DNA of 64,000 bases from Punica granatum (lineage: Eukaryota; Streptophyta; Magnoliopsida; Myrtales; Lythraceae). The position numbers and the translations under genes were made by a program. Where the stretch lies: the NCBI RefSeq assembly GCF_007655135.1, contig NC_045129.1, positions 25,580,274 through 25,644,273 of the forward strand, in the 5' to 3' direction. The notes below the pieces were generated by a model. That model was not told where the DNA came from and did no database searches. It saw only the letters and a program-made list of their open reading frames with translations. Positions 1-12,307 of this stretch are shown here, in pieces (the stretch's first letter is position 1; each line of letters opens with the position of its first letter).

Positions 1-741
1 AATGCCAAACTCTAAAGCCGATCATATGGACTCTCTAATTTCATTCTTAGATCTGTAGCACTTGAACAGAAACTCTTTTCTATTCAAGTCTATCTACCCC
101 GGCCGAGGATTTCTCGATCCAAAATAAAACTCATATCCATAGGACATTTTCCCTGTTTACTCAGGTTAGTGAATCCCGTCTTGATCAGACACCTAACTCC
201 AAGTATAACTAACTATGACCACTATATGCCGAATACTCACGCTAAGCACAAATACATTAGCAGTAACAAATCCTAATTACCTATACTTGAGATAGCGTTC
301 CATCTCAGGTCTAAGGACTATATGCACTAATACGATCCAGATAACATTCATTGACATTAGTAAATTACCGTATGAATGTTATCTGCACGTCACGTTCGAC
401 TACTTATCATATACGTATCCACATATCTGTCATGATAACAGTTATCAAATAACATGAGACTCACTACTCCATCTTCATTAGTATCTGTATACTAATCATG
501 GAAACAGACAGAGGTAACGATCTATCTGGAGAAATAATGTCCAATTAAGTATTCTACGATCGTGAACAGTTTAAAGATATTCTTACCGAATTACTTCGTC
601 ACTCATATTCTTAACTCTTAAGAATGAAGCATTCAAAATATCTTAAGGACTTTATTCTAATAAACATAGACAATATACGAATAATAGAATAAACATTATT
701 GCCATAAAAGGAATTATCCAAATACATAAATCAAGCTCTAG
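1..741. other. Gene-free AT-rich stretch, possibly LTR debris
   Basis: No coding sequence is visible. The texture (many short near-palindromic AT/GT words, long runs of alternating stops, the phrase 'ctcaggtctaaggacta' near 304-320) resembles the LTR of an old copia-type element, but no matching second LTR lies in the window. The transposase homology that follows begins abruptly near 745, just after an in-frame TAG at 739-741, so a breakpoint lies here. Confidence 0.3.
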
Positions 742-744
742 GGC

Positions 745-2319
745 ATATCACTAACAAAACCGATAATAGAGATGTTGGAAGACATTAGGACTGCCATTAT
801 GCAGAGAATGACAGAGAAGAGAGATCTCTTTGTGTGTTCTACTAACGCATTGTGCCCTAGGATAAGGCTGATAGTGGAGGAAAACAAAGAGAGGTCTAGG
901 TCTTGTTTGCCCACGCATGCTGGAGATTGGAAATTCCAAGTTAAGGAATTTGGGAATACATATGTTATTGATTTACCTGTCAAGACATGTAGTTGTAGGA
1001 AATGGAACATCACAGGCATTTCATGCCCCCATGCTGTGAGTTGTATTCATTATGTGAGGAAAGATGTTGATGATTATGTGAGTGAGTGGCTTAAAAGAGA
1101 TGTGCATTCGTTGGCCTATAAACATCTCATGCTACCATTAAATGGTAAGAACTTGTGGGAAATGCCTCAAGGTGATCCTATCTTCCCTCCCATGGTGAAG
1201 AAACAACCTGGAAGACCAAAGAAAAATAGGAAGAAGCACATCGGTGAACAAGAACCTGAGGGAGATCAAGTTTCAAGGAAAGGACAGGAGATGAGGTGCA
1301 GTATCTGTCATGAATATGGCCATAACAGGAGGACCTGCAAGAAAAAGAACAACCAGCCCACTGATGGAAAAAGTTGTGAGGTAACTTTTCATTCTTTAAG
1401 TTAGATAATGACATATTCTATATCTCTGGTAGATGACCAAATAATGTGGTCATTGACAAGTTAGACAAGTGGATAAGAGCCAGCAAGTGGAAATGCGAAG
1501 TCATGTGAATGAGGTCTCTGTCAGCCAGCAAGTTCAAATGCAAAGGCAAGTGGAAGTGCAACACCCTCATGCACCAGTATCTACAAGCCACCAATCAATT
1601 ACTAGAGAGGTGCAAGAATTTAGAACTTCAACACGTGCACAGGACATCATACCAAAATTACAGGTTTGTGCATTTTTCAATGCTGGCAAATGTTAACAAC
1701 TTCACTTCTTATATGTTGTTGTGTTGAGATTTGATATTTCATAAGAACTTGCAGATTAGGAGGAAAGAAAGAGGAGAGTCAAGCTCCAAGAAGAAAAGGT
1801 CTGCCACAAAAGTGGATCCAAGTGTGGATGCTCTTATACGCAGAGAATTGTCCCTGGCTTTTAAAGGGATTGGGGTCCTAACAAGAGAAAGTGGAATGAC
1901 ATACATTCGTGTAAGTTTCTTTGAACACTTATATATATTTGTGCAAGTCTTTACATATTTAGCTCTTAAAATATGACTTATATGTATATTTATTTTAGAT
2001 GCCTGGTGAAGAAATGAGGATGTCTTACAAGGGTAGGCATGGAGGGCAGTTTGTTAGCCCTGTCCAAACCCAATCATCTCAAGTACAGCAGCAACAGTAA
2101 CAGCAACAGCAGCAGCAGGGAGCAAGACATCAAGAGCAACAACAGTGGCAACCCAGGACAAGGAACCAACATAACGGTACGCAGGTACAGCAGCAGCAGC
2201 ACCAGCACCAGCACCAACAACAACAGCACGGAGCAAGACCTCAAGAGCAACAACACCGGCAACCCAGGACAAGGAACCAGCACAAACAATTCGAAGCTAT
2301 GAAAACGGGGAAGAAATAG
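745..2319 (+). pseudogene. MULE (MuDR-like) transposase, C-terminal remnant
   Basis: Mutator-like transposases move MULE DNA transposons. Only the C-terminal part is left. A long exon (about 745-1380) encodes a SWIM zinc finger (CxC near 987-995 with CPH near 1024-1032) and a CCHC zinc knuckle (CSICHEYGHNRRTC, about 1299-1340) after a basic 'GRPKK' patch. The catalytic DDE domain is absent. Further exons are inferred at about 1469-1663, 1755-1910 and 1999-2319 from GT/AG signals and the typical tail order. The last exon starts with a 'MPGEEMRMSYKGRHGGQF'-type sequence and runs into a glutamine-rich tail broken by an in-frame TAA at 2098-2100 (CAA to TAA likely), ending at TAG 2317-2319. Truncation plus the nonsense codon make it a pseudogene. 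It could also be a domesticated MULE fragment, but nothing supports that. Confidence 0.75.
2119..2279. repeat. Imperfect 111-bp tandem duplication in the Q-rich tail
   Basis: A block starting 'ggagcaagacatcaagag' at 2119 recurs at 2230 ('ggagcaagacctcaagag') with a few substitutions. CAG/CAA-rich DNA separates the copies. Both copies read as glutamine-rich protein in the MULE frame, so the tail grew by duplication. Confidence 0.75.
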
Positions 2320-2408
2320 ATTGTTAATGGAAGAAGAGGAGACACATGATTGGTTTTTGTGTAGTTTTTTGCTGTGATTAGTAGGAAATATGTGGAAGAA
2401 GTGGATGA

Positions 2409-2592
2409 TGATTTTTTGTGTAGCTTGTTGGGTTAGTTATGGATAGGTAACTTTGGTCATTTTGTTATTATTATTATGTCAGATCTCTGAAAACTAGTGG
2501 TGGATTGGTTTTTTTGTGTAGGTTGTTGGGTTAGTATTGGATATGTAAATGTTGGTCATTTTGGTATAAAGTTGGATATCTGAAAACTATAG
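2409..2592. repeat. About 97-bp tandem duplication downstream of the MULE remnant
   Basis: The unit with 'tttttgtgtag', 'ttgttgggttagt', 'ttggtcatttt' and 'tctgaaaacta' occurs twice (about 2409-2496 and 2506-2591) with scattered differences. It is non-coding and probably MULE 3' region. Confidence 0.7.
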
Positions 2593-2689
2593 ACTTTGGT
2601 GTTCCACTTTTCTTATTTATTTGCTGTCGCACTTTGCTTATGGATTTTTAGTTTCACTTGCTTTAACGGTTGGTTTTTGTTTTTGATAA

Positions 2690-3053
2690 TTCCTAAACCT
2701 ATCCCGTAGTTTTCGTGTAACTTCAATCATATCCCATGGTTTTCAACTAACTTCAATATATATCCTGTGGTTTTCAACTAACTTCAATAATATCCCATGG
2801 TTTTATATTTTTTTCAAATCTATCCCGAGAAAAATGTCCAGAGTGGCAAGTGTGGCCCCACTAACGCTCCACGTGGGCGCCGTTGATTTTCAAACGTGCC
2901 ATGTTAGCACGACCGTTAAATGTCGACGAAAAAGATAACGTCGGGATAGATTCGATCCAAAAAGTAAACCATGGGATAGATTTGACAAAAAAAAAGCATA
3001 GGATAAATTCGACAAAACGGGTAAACCATAGGCCATTTTCGGTAAAAATCCCA

Positions 3054-3089
<36 letters not shown>

Positions 3090-3090
3090 T
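2690..3090. repeat. Dispersed repeat copy 1 ('tatcccatggtttt' family) with (AAT)n tail
   Basis: This repeat has three short internal iterations of 'tatccc.tggttttcaactaacttcaat' (2700-2800), then 'ccagagtggcaagtgtggccc' near 2840 and a terminal AAT run. A diverged copy in the same orientation lies at 3885-4150. The 3' simple repeat suggests a retroposon-type element, but no RNA polymerase III boxes were identified. Confidence 0.6.
3052..3090. repeat. (AAT)n microsatellite
   Basis: About a dozen uninterrupted AAT units at the 3' end of the dispersed repeat. Confidence 0.95.
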
Positions 3091-3884
3091 TTTTGAGACG
3101 AAAATAGTGAGAGCACATTGCAGAATATAATAGGAAGGAAAATTGTAACTTATCAAAAGATGAAAAAAAATGAAAGGAAATTCATTTTTTACGGTACTTA
3201 TCATTCCTCTCCTATGATAAATATCAAAAGAAAGGAAAGCCCATTCATCTGAAATGCAAAGCCCATCTTATATTTTTTGTGGTTCTTATTTATTTATTTA
3301 TTTTTGTAATTTTACCAAATATGAATACTAAAATGAATGAAATTATATAGATATAATTCAATTCATCGTTTTTTCTTTTTGCCATAATTCACTTCACCCT
3401 CTTTTTTTGGTGAATATTTTATCAATAGCAAACCTAATTTACATTGCATAGCCAAAAGTATTAGCGAACATAGATACTAGATTACCGATCATGGGGTTAG
3501 CCACTCGACTACCAACTAAGAAAATGACAACACCAACACAGACGGTTGAATGATCATCCGTCATTAACAAAATATGAGAACAAACCATACATCCGATATA
3601 ACATAATTCCCGTGACAATCCAGTACTAACCAATTGAGAATTAATCCGACCAAAAGGTCCTCAATATAGTCACCGGGAGGAACAGAAAGACCACCACTTG
3701 AGTGGCATCGGGCAATGTTAGTAAGTTGCAGAAGCAGAATATCCGACCAGCTAGGGAGTTTTTTCCTTTAAAACTTCACATTCACCGTCATCTATTGATT
3801 GCTTTTTATTTTTTGTTGTAAATAATTAATAATTATTTATTACTAAATTTAATAAAGGTGTTATTATGCCATATATTCTATGAT

Positions 3885-4150
3885 TTCACTGAATTCTTAA
3901 TCATTATCCCATAGTTTTTATTTTTTTCAAATTTATCCCAGAAAAATTTCCAACGTGGCAAGTGTGGCCCCACTAACATTCCAAGCAGGCACTGTTAACA
4001 TTCAAACATGCCATGTTACCACGACCGTTATATGTTGACGGAAGAATTAATATCGTGATAGATTTGGAACCAAATGTAACAATGGGCTATTTTGAGTAAT
4101 TTTTAAAGCATATGATAGATTTGAGAATCCGGTGAAACTATATGATGTAT
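3885..4150. repeat. Dispersed repeat copy 2
   Basis: It shares the order 'tatcccatagttttt', 'tttatcccagaaaaat', 'gtggcaagtgtggcccc', 'catgccatgtta.cacgaccgtta' with 2805-2960, at clearly lower identity. It lacks the AAT tail. 3091-3884 between the copies is AT-rich and shows no gene. Confidence 0.6.
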
Positions 4151-7100
4151 AACATAATTTTCTCAATAAAAAAAATTATTGCTCATAAAGTCTTTGGGCT
4201 CGTAAAAAGTATGTAGATACTTACTATAAGAAAAAAGAAAATATTTCACGCTATTTGCTTTTATTTTAGTACCATGCTCAAGGGGGTAGTTCCCTGTATA
4301 CCCATGTTGCCGAAATTGTTCGGTGCTGCATCTGTCATTACCAACATCATTACAAGCAGAGAATTGCGCAAATAGCATTACAATTAAACATTCGAGTATA
4401 CGTACTGTTCCCATTCTAGACCACCCAAGGATGGTTTCCATCATTAACTAATACTAGTCATAATTTAATTACTTCTCAGATTATCACCTCGTAATGCTGA
4501 ACATTACATACGCGTTTAACGATTCCTTTTTATTTATAGTTTTTTCAATGAAATCGTTCGTTGAATTTAGCATCAGCAAATATTTTCATATAGTTGCACT
4601 GCATGTGAAATATTATAGTTTTTTTTTTCTGAATTTCTCGATTAATAAATTTAGTCTAAATTAATGATCCATTAGACGAATTAAATTGCTCATAAAATTA
4701 ACATATTAAATGTAGTACGGTCTAAAGAGTAATCGGTATTTCATTTAATCGAACCGAAAAAGTAATCGAATATTGTGATTTTTTATTTATTTTAAAAAGA
4801 AAGATTTGAATGTGCATTTGAGCTTTTTTAATTTTGAAAAAATCAACCCGATGGTTTGAGTCAAAGATCACACCAAGGAGCACCTCCACGTACAGTATGG
4901 ACATGAAATTTCCATTTGTTTATTTATTTATTTTTACGTAGCCAAGGTCTACGGTAAAAAGTAATGTTTTATTTTATTTTTCGATTATAAGTATAACGTG
5001 ATATAATAAAATAAAAATCTTACTATCCAATAAAACAACATAAGTAGCCGCTCATCACAACCGAATACCAAATCTATAATTTTTTGTTTGGTCGGCGAGA
5101 ACCTGTAGCATTGCGTTACATGTTTTTTGAAATTTTTTAATTTTTTCTATTTTTTTTGGGAGAAGGAAAGCACGGTCACCGAGGTTAAAAAGGTAAAAAT
5201 AAATCCCTGGACACGCCAAAGAATAACCGGCGACCTCGAAGCCGCACATCTGAATACCCCTTTTTGTCTTTTACGTATCAGAGGGTCTCAATCGAAATAA
5301 ATTCCCCGCTTTGGACTATCATTCCATCTGGGTGGGGTAATGCCAGCAACTCCCATCATTCTATTCCCTCTGCAAATCTCATCATTATGGTTGAAACTGG
5401 CTCTTCCTTCCTTTCCTCCTTCTTCTGCTTCTTCTTCTTCATTTAATTCCTATCACCTTTGCAGGCGCCTGCCCCCGCTAACTTCCAATTCCTTCTTTTG
5501 ACCCCTTTCTTGAGGTACTACTTCGAATTTCAATTGTAGCGTTTGTTTTTACTCTTGTCTTGGCCTCCAAGGACCAGATGAGTTATCACCTCAATTAATT
5601 CTTACCCCTTCTGTCCCCCTATTGCCCATCATTGCTCCTTCTGATGCTTTTTTTACCTTCCATTCCATCTTTGCCCCCCCCCCCAAAATCGATCTTGACT
5701 CGAAATTTTCATCTAACAAAACATGTAAATGAATTTGAAAAGGGGTCATTGATTGAATCGGCTGATGTTTATTGGGCTACCCCGTGAAGGCATAATGCAT
5801 TCCCTTCAGCCAATATAACAACGATTTTTTCGTTGCTCCCAACAAAAGTGATCCTTCCCTTCCTTCTCATATGTTTCCTCCACAAACCGCAGAAAGGTTC
5901 AAAGATTATCCGTTTGAAGAGTGTAGTCGCTAATGAAAGGTGACCGGAATAAAATTGTTAACAAATAATTTTTGATTTTAAAATAAACTAAAATGTTTGG
6001 AAAATACTAAAATGAAACTGCCCTAAATATAAATAAAGTAGGTGATAAATTAATACTTGAAATATAAAATAAAAATAACTTTTATAAGCACCTATAGAGA
6101 AAATCGCGCTTATAATTATTATCCAATTCAACCTGAACTATAGTTTGAAAAACTCTCGCCAAATTGTCTTTGCTTAAAAGATCAACAATTGGAATATGTA
6201 CATACGAAGAAGTCGATGAGACTGCATAAGAAATTATAGAGATCGAGTTCACGCGTTTGATGGAATATGGACTCCTATGTTGTTATGTCAATGAATATTC
6301 TTTATATAAATAATATATCTATATATATAGAGGTCTTGAGAAAGGGTACAAGAAATAAAGTGTCGTGGTTCGACGTCGTCCATTTCTGCTTCAGTCGAGG
6401 TTCACGACGTCAATTCGGGTTGAGGGTATTTTCAATTCAAATGTATATCAATGTTTGCTAATATGTCGGCAGAAGGAGGACAATTTCCGATGAATAATCA
6501 TCTGTAATTAATAAATGATGAATAATGAAAATGAATAATAATATGGAGGAAGGGAAAGGATTAGGAATGGCACAAGGATTAGCAGATGTGGTAAGTCGAG
6601 AGTTAATGATATATACGGTACGAATATACAGATTAAAATCACCTTAAAAATAAAATTCCTTACTCAAAACAATTAGAACAAATTTCAACAGTTACCACTT
6701 TTCAGCTTTCAAAAATCCATTCCATGACCAATTGACATCCAAATTGAGTAAACCGAAGTTCATTTCAAATCATGGGCTCCATAAATCGTCCATAGTCAAT
6801 AGATATACACTAAATCGTTATAATATTTCAAAGACATCCATGAAGTAACCAAAAAAATTTGAGAGCTCCAACACGATTATAGAGAAGATCTTAATAAATT
6901 CAAAACTATGTATATATATATATATATATTTATAATTCATACACTATTTTACTCTTAAATCATTAAATCTGAATTACATAAAAAAAATGGGCGCTTATCT
7001 AGCTTGGTTGCAACGGAATTAACTGTCGGATAGTTTTACATACTGCTTGAACAATAAAAGTGTGTTCGAGATTTATAAATTTTTATTTCAAGCAGTAGAT

Positions 7101-7540
7101 AGAATTATGTGGCAAACTTTATAATAAACAGCACTTCAATTTAAGAAAAGATTAGTTATTCAGCAAAAAGGAAAAGATTGAGAGTGGTTTCTTGTGATTT
7201 ATTTTTCTTTATTTTATTTTATTTTTCCCAGGAAAAAGGGTCGTCGTTGGGATTAACTCTGATCCTAGCACCAGGCCAGGTAAAAGCCCTGATGTCCCTC
7301 CTTCAACCCATATGATAGTACTCCTAGCCGAGAGACAATCGAACGATAGTTGGGCTAACTTTTCAACGGGAGAAAATGAGTTGAGTAAGTCGTATATTTT
7401 AATACCAGGATCGGAAATTTTAAAAACATTAGTCTTAAGTACATATTGGAATGGTTTTTTTTTTTTTCTTTTTGCTGGACATATTGGAACGGGGTTGATG
7501 ATACATATCAACCAGGACTCTTAAGTAATAACAAGAAGGA
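4151..7540. other. AT-rich intergenic region, no gene seen
   Basis: Only short, low-complexity reading frames occur. Visible items are a C12-type homopolymer near 5675-5687 and a (TA)n run near 6907-6930. A 100-codon minus-strand frame at 7209-7511 has no recognisable domain and is not called a gene. Confidence 0.6.
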
Positions 7541-7551
7541 AAGAAAAGAAA

Positions 7552-7694
7552 TGTATGTATGTTTGTATGTATGTATGTATGAGAGGGGCAGCAGCAACAG
7601 AGAAAGGACATCAGATTCAGCGGCAGAATATGTCAGACCCTCCAAAGGAATTTGCAGTCCTCTTTCTTCCGTCTAATCCTTTTCTCGTGATCAC

Positions 7695-7734
<40 letters not shown>
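7552..7734. repeat. (TATG)n and (CT)n microsatellites upstream of the GARP gene
   Basis: TATG/TGTA repeats (about 7552-7580) and an uninterrupted CT run (about 7696-7734) lie 250-430 bp upstream of the likely start codon. CT runs in this position are common in plant promoters and 5' UTRs. Transcription through it is not shown. Confidence 0.85.
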
Positions 7735-7738
<4 letters not shown>

Positions 7739-7982
7739 TTCTCCGGTCGGTCGTCTCTCTCTGTCATGTCTTTGCACCCAGAAGGGGCTTCACTACCGGA
7801 CCGGACTCAAAACTGATTTAAACCAGCCAAATCCTGAGAAACCCCGTTTCTTCTCTTTCCTGTCATGTATGTACGTACAAGCGCGCGTGTGTTGTTCATC
7901 GAGGAACTGATCGAGAACAGTTGAGGCTTCGACGAGAGAGGCCCCCCCTTCGATCTTCAGTAATTGATTAATAATTAATGAT

Positions 7983-10900
7983 ATGATTAAAGAAGAAATT
8001 ATGGGAAGCTGCAGTGGGAGGCCGGGGGGCAGAGGGGGAGTGAGGCAATATGTGAGATCCAAAATGCCCCGCCTCAGGTGGACTCCCGACCTTCATCGCT
8101 GTTTCCTTCACGCCATTGAGCGCCTCGGCGGCCAACACAGTAAGCACAACATCATATGCCATATATACACATATATATATATATATCTATTACATTCATA
8201 CATATACTACTTCCGCTAGCTAGCTGTACGGTTAACTGATATTCTTCTTCGTGGTGGTGGTCGTCGTCATTGTCGTGGTGGCCGGGGGTGGTGGTGTTTT
8301 CAGAGGCTACGCCGAAGCTCGTTCTTCAGCTGATGGACGTGAGAGGGCTCACGATTTCTCATGTCAAGAGCCATCTCCAGGTCTGTCCATACGACTGTTC
8401 ATTGATCCGTCCATAATCAATACTTCAAAAAAAAAAATCTTCTTTTGAAACAAAATATAAAAATGTTGACCTGATTTCTTTCGCCTTTTGTTATATATAT
8501 ATATATATATATATATAAGCAGATGTACAGGAGCATGAGGAGTGACCAGGCCAGACAAGGTATAAATATAGCTCTGCGGTGCACTGCTCTTGAAACCCAA
8601 ATAATTTCTCCACTAAACAAAACATCTCCTGATTTCGAAGCCTCTGATTTTAGTTTACGCCCCAAAACACTGATGAGAGAAACAATCAATTTTTCTTTCT
8701 GCTGATTGATGATTTAAATTTCTGGTGTGCTGTTTGCTCGCGCACTGCGTAGCGTATATTATGCCTCATCAATGGTAAACTTGAAAGGATCCATCCATCT
8801 TTTGCATGACATTCCTAAACAAACATCTTAGTCGAGTCTTATGTTGCCCCAGTATGACATTTCTTATGAATACCCCCAATATCTGAGGCATTAGATTGAA
8901 AAGATTAAGGTTTTGTTTGGATATCAAGTGATGAAGGGGAGATCACATGGATAAACCCTAATCTCTTGGTTAAGAGTTCCGGGTGGAGGGCGCGAGTGTC
9001 ACTGCAATTAATTAAGGAATTCCTTATTCATGCCGTCATGTGTTGTCTATCTTTTTCTTTACCTTTCTGATGTGTATCCATGATTTCGTCTTCCATCCTC
9101 CCAGGAATATGTCCCTCCCAGCAAGCCATGAGGCAGTCTTCTGGGGATCATGTTCATGGATTTCCAGACGAGGAAGATAAGTCGAGCCTCTATGCAATCT
9201 TTGGAGTCGGACCCGTTCAAGAATTCGATTCTCCCTTGAGGTCCAGTCCTCTTGCTCCCAAAAGGTCACTTACTTTCCCTGAACAATCATCGTGTTAAAT
9301 TAATGTGTCTCGCACGTATCATGAGCTTAATTTTCATGGTTAATCATGAAATAGGAAGTCTCAAAAACTAGTGATATTTTCAATTTTATGCTCTTATTAT
9401 TACATATTTTGAACGAGATCTCATTGTTATTATATATTATTTTATATATCATAAATAATAGAAAATGTGGAAAAAAAATGTGATGAAATTACAACTTAAC
9501 AGGACATGAATATTTGTATATCTCACCTACCTTTTCTTTATTGATTGATTAATAATTGTTAAAAAAACATTTTTAGGAGACTGAGAAATTATGTATATTT
9601 TTTTGTTGGGTAACCGAGAAAATAACAACAATAATATGAATTTCTTGGCAACAACAATTTTGATATTTAGGGCAAGGATCGAGAAGGCTAGCTCAGTCGA
9701 TAAGCATCCTGCAGTGACAATGGAGGAGAAGAATTGGAGGGGTTTGGCTCTGAAAAGAGATCTTCAAATGCACGTCCTCAACGCCTTGAAATGTGCAGCC
9801 GAAGAATCTCCTCTCCAGGTACGACCGCACATACAGTTCGCATATTATATTATATATAAATATTTAACTATTAAAAGAAAAAGTCAGATCGTACTATGTC
9901 TCTATGGGCTTTTTTTTTATTTTTTTTTTGTAGGAATTCATCGTGCACTTTTGGAGGTGTAGTAAAATTAGGGAAGTTCTTAGTTAACACGCGAGAGGAA
10001 TTAATTTCAGTTAATAATCTGAGAATACAACTTGTGGAAGCCCATAGTTTGTACAACTGCTCCACCTCTTCTTCATATATAGTTCATGGATGTGACCATG
10101 GGGAGATCATCTCACCCTGTGGTCCGCATTCTATGCCCTTTAGTTGTAGGTGCTTGTTCTATTTTGATTTGAGCGAGTCATGTCTGCCAAACGATTTCGG
10201 TACGACTGCTCATCTAATATCAAATTAAATCGGTACCTCACCTCCCTTCCCCGTGCCTGTGTCAGCGAGCTCTGAATTTGGTGAGCTGTTTTTCTAAAAG
10301 AGTATATGAATTATTTTTTAAAAAAATCTGAGTGTTCGAACTTCGGCATATTGTCCTCTCCCTCCAAATGAATCTTGGTCAAAATGCTGATTCTTTTTCT
10401 TTTTTAACTGAAAAATGCTAAAAATTCTTGGGTGAGAATATCTTGCCATAGTTATTGCTGGCGATGCCTTAATTATAAATCTACCGATTTTGGAGACTTC
10501 TCGTGACATTTCCACTTAATTAAATTTCTTCATGGGAAAAGTACAAAGGATTTTGATGCAAGCCCACTGCATATAGGTATGTGGAAGAGGATGTATGCAG
10601 AGAAGTCACCATTTGCTGTTTAATGTGGTTTTTATTACGTTGAATTATTGATTTGTCTAATCCTTTGCCAAGCTTTTGTATATGTACAAGGCTGTGTGTC
10701 CTTATCTCAATTAGTGAAAGGCGTAAAAATGCTATTGATGACATGTTTGGCCATTGCATGTTTTGACGAGTGATAAATTTCATCTCAGTCCTTTGATCTG
10801 GTTGTCGAACGCATTCTGGGTGCAGTTTCGATTTCAATAGACCAAGAACTATGATTTACCGAGTTTCTTGATAACTGTATCTGACGAATGTGCCAGCTTC

Positions 10901-11199
10901 CGAATATACATTTAGGTTATGTTGCTTTGCTTTACAGTATTGAATGCGATGGCCTTGTTTAATATATTGTTTTGCAGGCGGTGGAATCATCGGGAGAGGA
11001 GAAACACATGGTCCAACATGGAAGAAGCAAGGCTGTTTCGAACGAAGACGCCGAGGGGGTTTGTGAGCTATCGTTGTCCTTATCGTTGCCGAACCAATCA
11101 AGCCAGAGCAGTGCTAGTGCCGAGACCAGCATTGCCATTTGCTCAGCGGGAAAACATACTGTAAATCTTGATCTGTCGATTGCTCTTTGTAGTACTTAG
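7983..11199 (+). CDS. GARP/MYB-like (SHAQKYF-type) transcription factor with EAR motifs
   Basis: DNA-binding regulator of the G2-like/KANADI-related class, presumably nuclear and repressive. Six exons rejoin in frame: 7983-8139, 8304-8380, 8523-8559, 9105-9264, 9671-9818 and 10978-11199 (266 aa). The MYB-like domain (about residues 28-82) spans exons 1-3 with 'LRWTPDLH', 'LQLMDVRGLTISHVKSHLQM' and 'YRSM', the last replacing the MYB-CC start. Exon 6 carries an LxLxL-type EAR motif ('LSLSLSLP') and a second one at the C-terminus ('LDLSIAL'); EAR motifs normally recruit TOPLESS-type corepressors. It is closest in memory to the Arabidopsis At1g14600/At2g38300 group. An in-frame ATG at 8001 is an alternative start; both lie before the domain. 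Introns 1 and 2 hold (TA)n runs, and intron 5 is 1.16 kb. All introns are GT-AG. Confidence 0.88.
8166..8187. repeat. (TA)n in GARP intron 1
   Basis: About ten TA units inside the first intron. Confidence 0.85.
8491..8517. repeat. (TA)n in GARP intron 2
   Basis: A TA run that ends 5 bp before the acceptor AG of exon 3. Length changes here could affect the polypyrimidine/branch region. Confidence 0.85.
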
Positions 11200-12299
11200 C
11201 GTATATCATGTTATGTCCTGCTGCACTTCGTTTGAATTTTTTTTTTCTGATAGGGTTTTTGGTCAGGCTGTATGTATCTCCTGCGCTCATAACATGAGAT
11301 CTAGTTAATCTCAGTGCTCTTCTAGTCCATCGCAGAGACGACTGGTCATACAAACTGGATCGGCAATGATTTAAAATGAACGCGTGGATCGGGAATTATT
11401 TAAAATGAACACGCATGATCAGAAGAGTTTCTTGAGCAAGATTGCTCCATATTTCTAATCTATACCATTTTATTAGTGTTAAATTCATTAATTAATTTCA
11501 TTAATTTTAAGGCACGCAAAAAGGGAAAATTTTAAAAAGATGATTATGCAATTATGCGGTCTCACTTTACGGCTTGCGAAGATGGAAAAGCAAATACCTT
11601 CTGTTTTTTTTTTGGTGTACAAAGTAAATACTAACTTTGGGCAAAATGGGACGAGTCCACAGCAATGTTGTAGAACAAAGATATTCAAGTAAAGAAGTTA
11701 TTGTTGCTTTTGGGCTCGAAAGCTGCAATAGAGCTCTTTATCTCTAGGGACATTGCTAAGGTGTGTACTCAGAGTATGTAAGGATGCATGATGGGCTTTG
11801 CACCCAATGTACCGAGTCCGAGCCCAAAGATTGCACTCGCGGGCTCCCAGCCCATATCTCGCCTATTGACTATTGACCAGCAAGTGTCCTTGATGAATGA
11901 TGAAGATAAATATTTACTTCCCTTATTGATTAACGGGAGATCTCTGTCACGAATATATCAGAAATATATTCGACTGCTTACCTTGTAAAAGAAGTTACAA
12001 GCCAATTCACCGATCAGAGAGTATTTACTTATCTCTTATATACTGTTACATTATTATTGGATATTAGAATTGATATTATTCTTCTAAGTTCTAATGATTT
12101 AATGAACACTAACTGGATAATGATTATGAAATGAAAGCTTTCATTCCTTCAAATTTCCCATGAACATCATCGGTTCTTGCTTTCACATGAAAGAAAGAAA
12201 AACGAATCTCGAACAAAAAACAACCACCTTGCATGTCACAATTTCAGTGACAGAGACAACAATTATTCCCCAAACTTGAAGCTGAAGACTACGCCCAGG
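11200..12299. other. GARP 3' flank, no gene seen
   Basis: AT-rich. A short tandem repeat of about 29 bp ('ggatcgg.aat.atttaaaatgaac') occurs twice at about 11358-11412. No convincing coding sequence. Confidence 0.6.
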
Positions 12300-12307
12300 T
12301 CTTCACG

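Noticed and set aside
2861..3118. Leucine/isoleucine/asparagine-rich frames on both strands
   Set aside because: Translations of the (AAT)n microsatellite and the neighbouring repeat.
7209..7511. 100-codon minus-strand frame upstream of the GARP gene
   Set aside because: No family resemblance and no splice or start context; possibly an unclassified repeat, but I cannot support any call.
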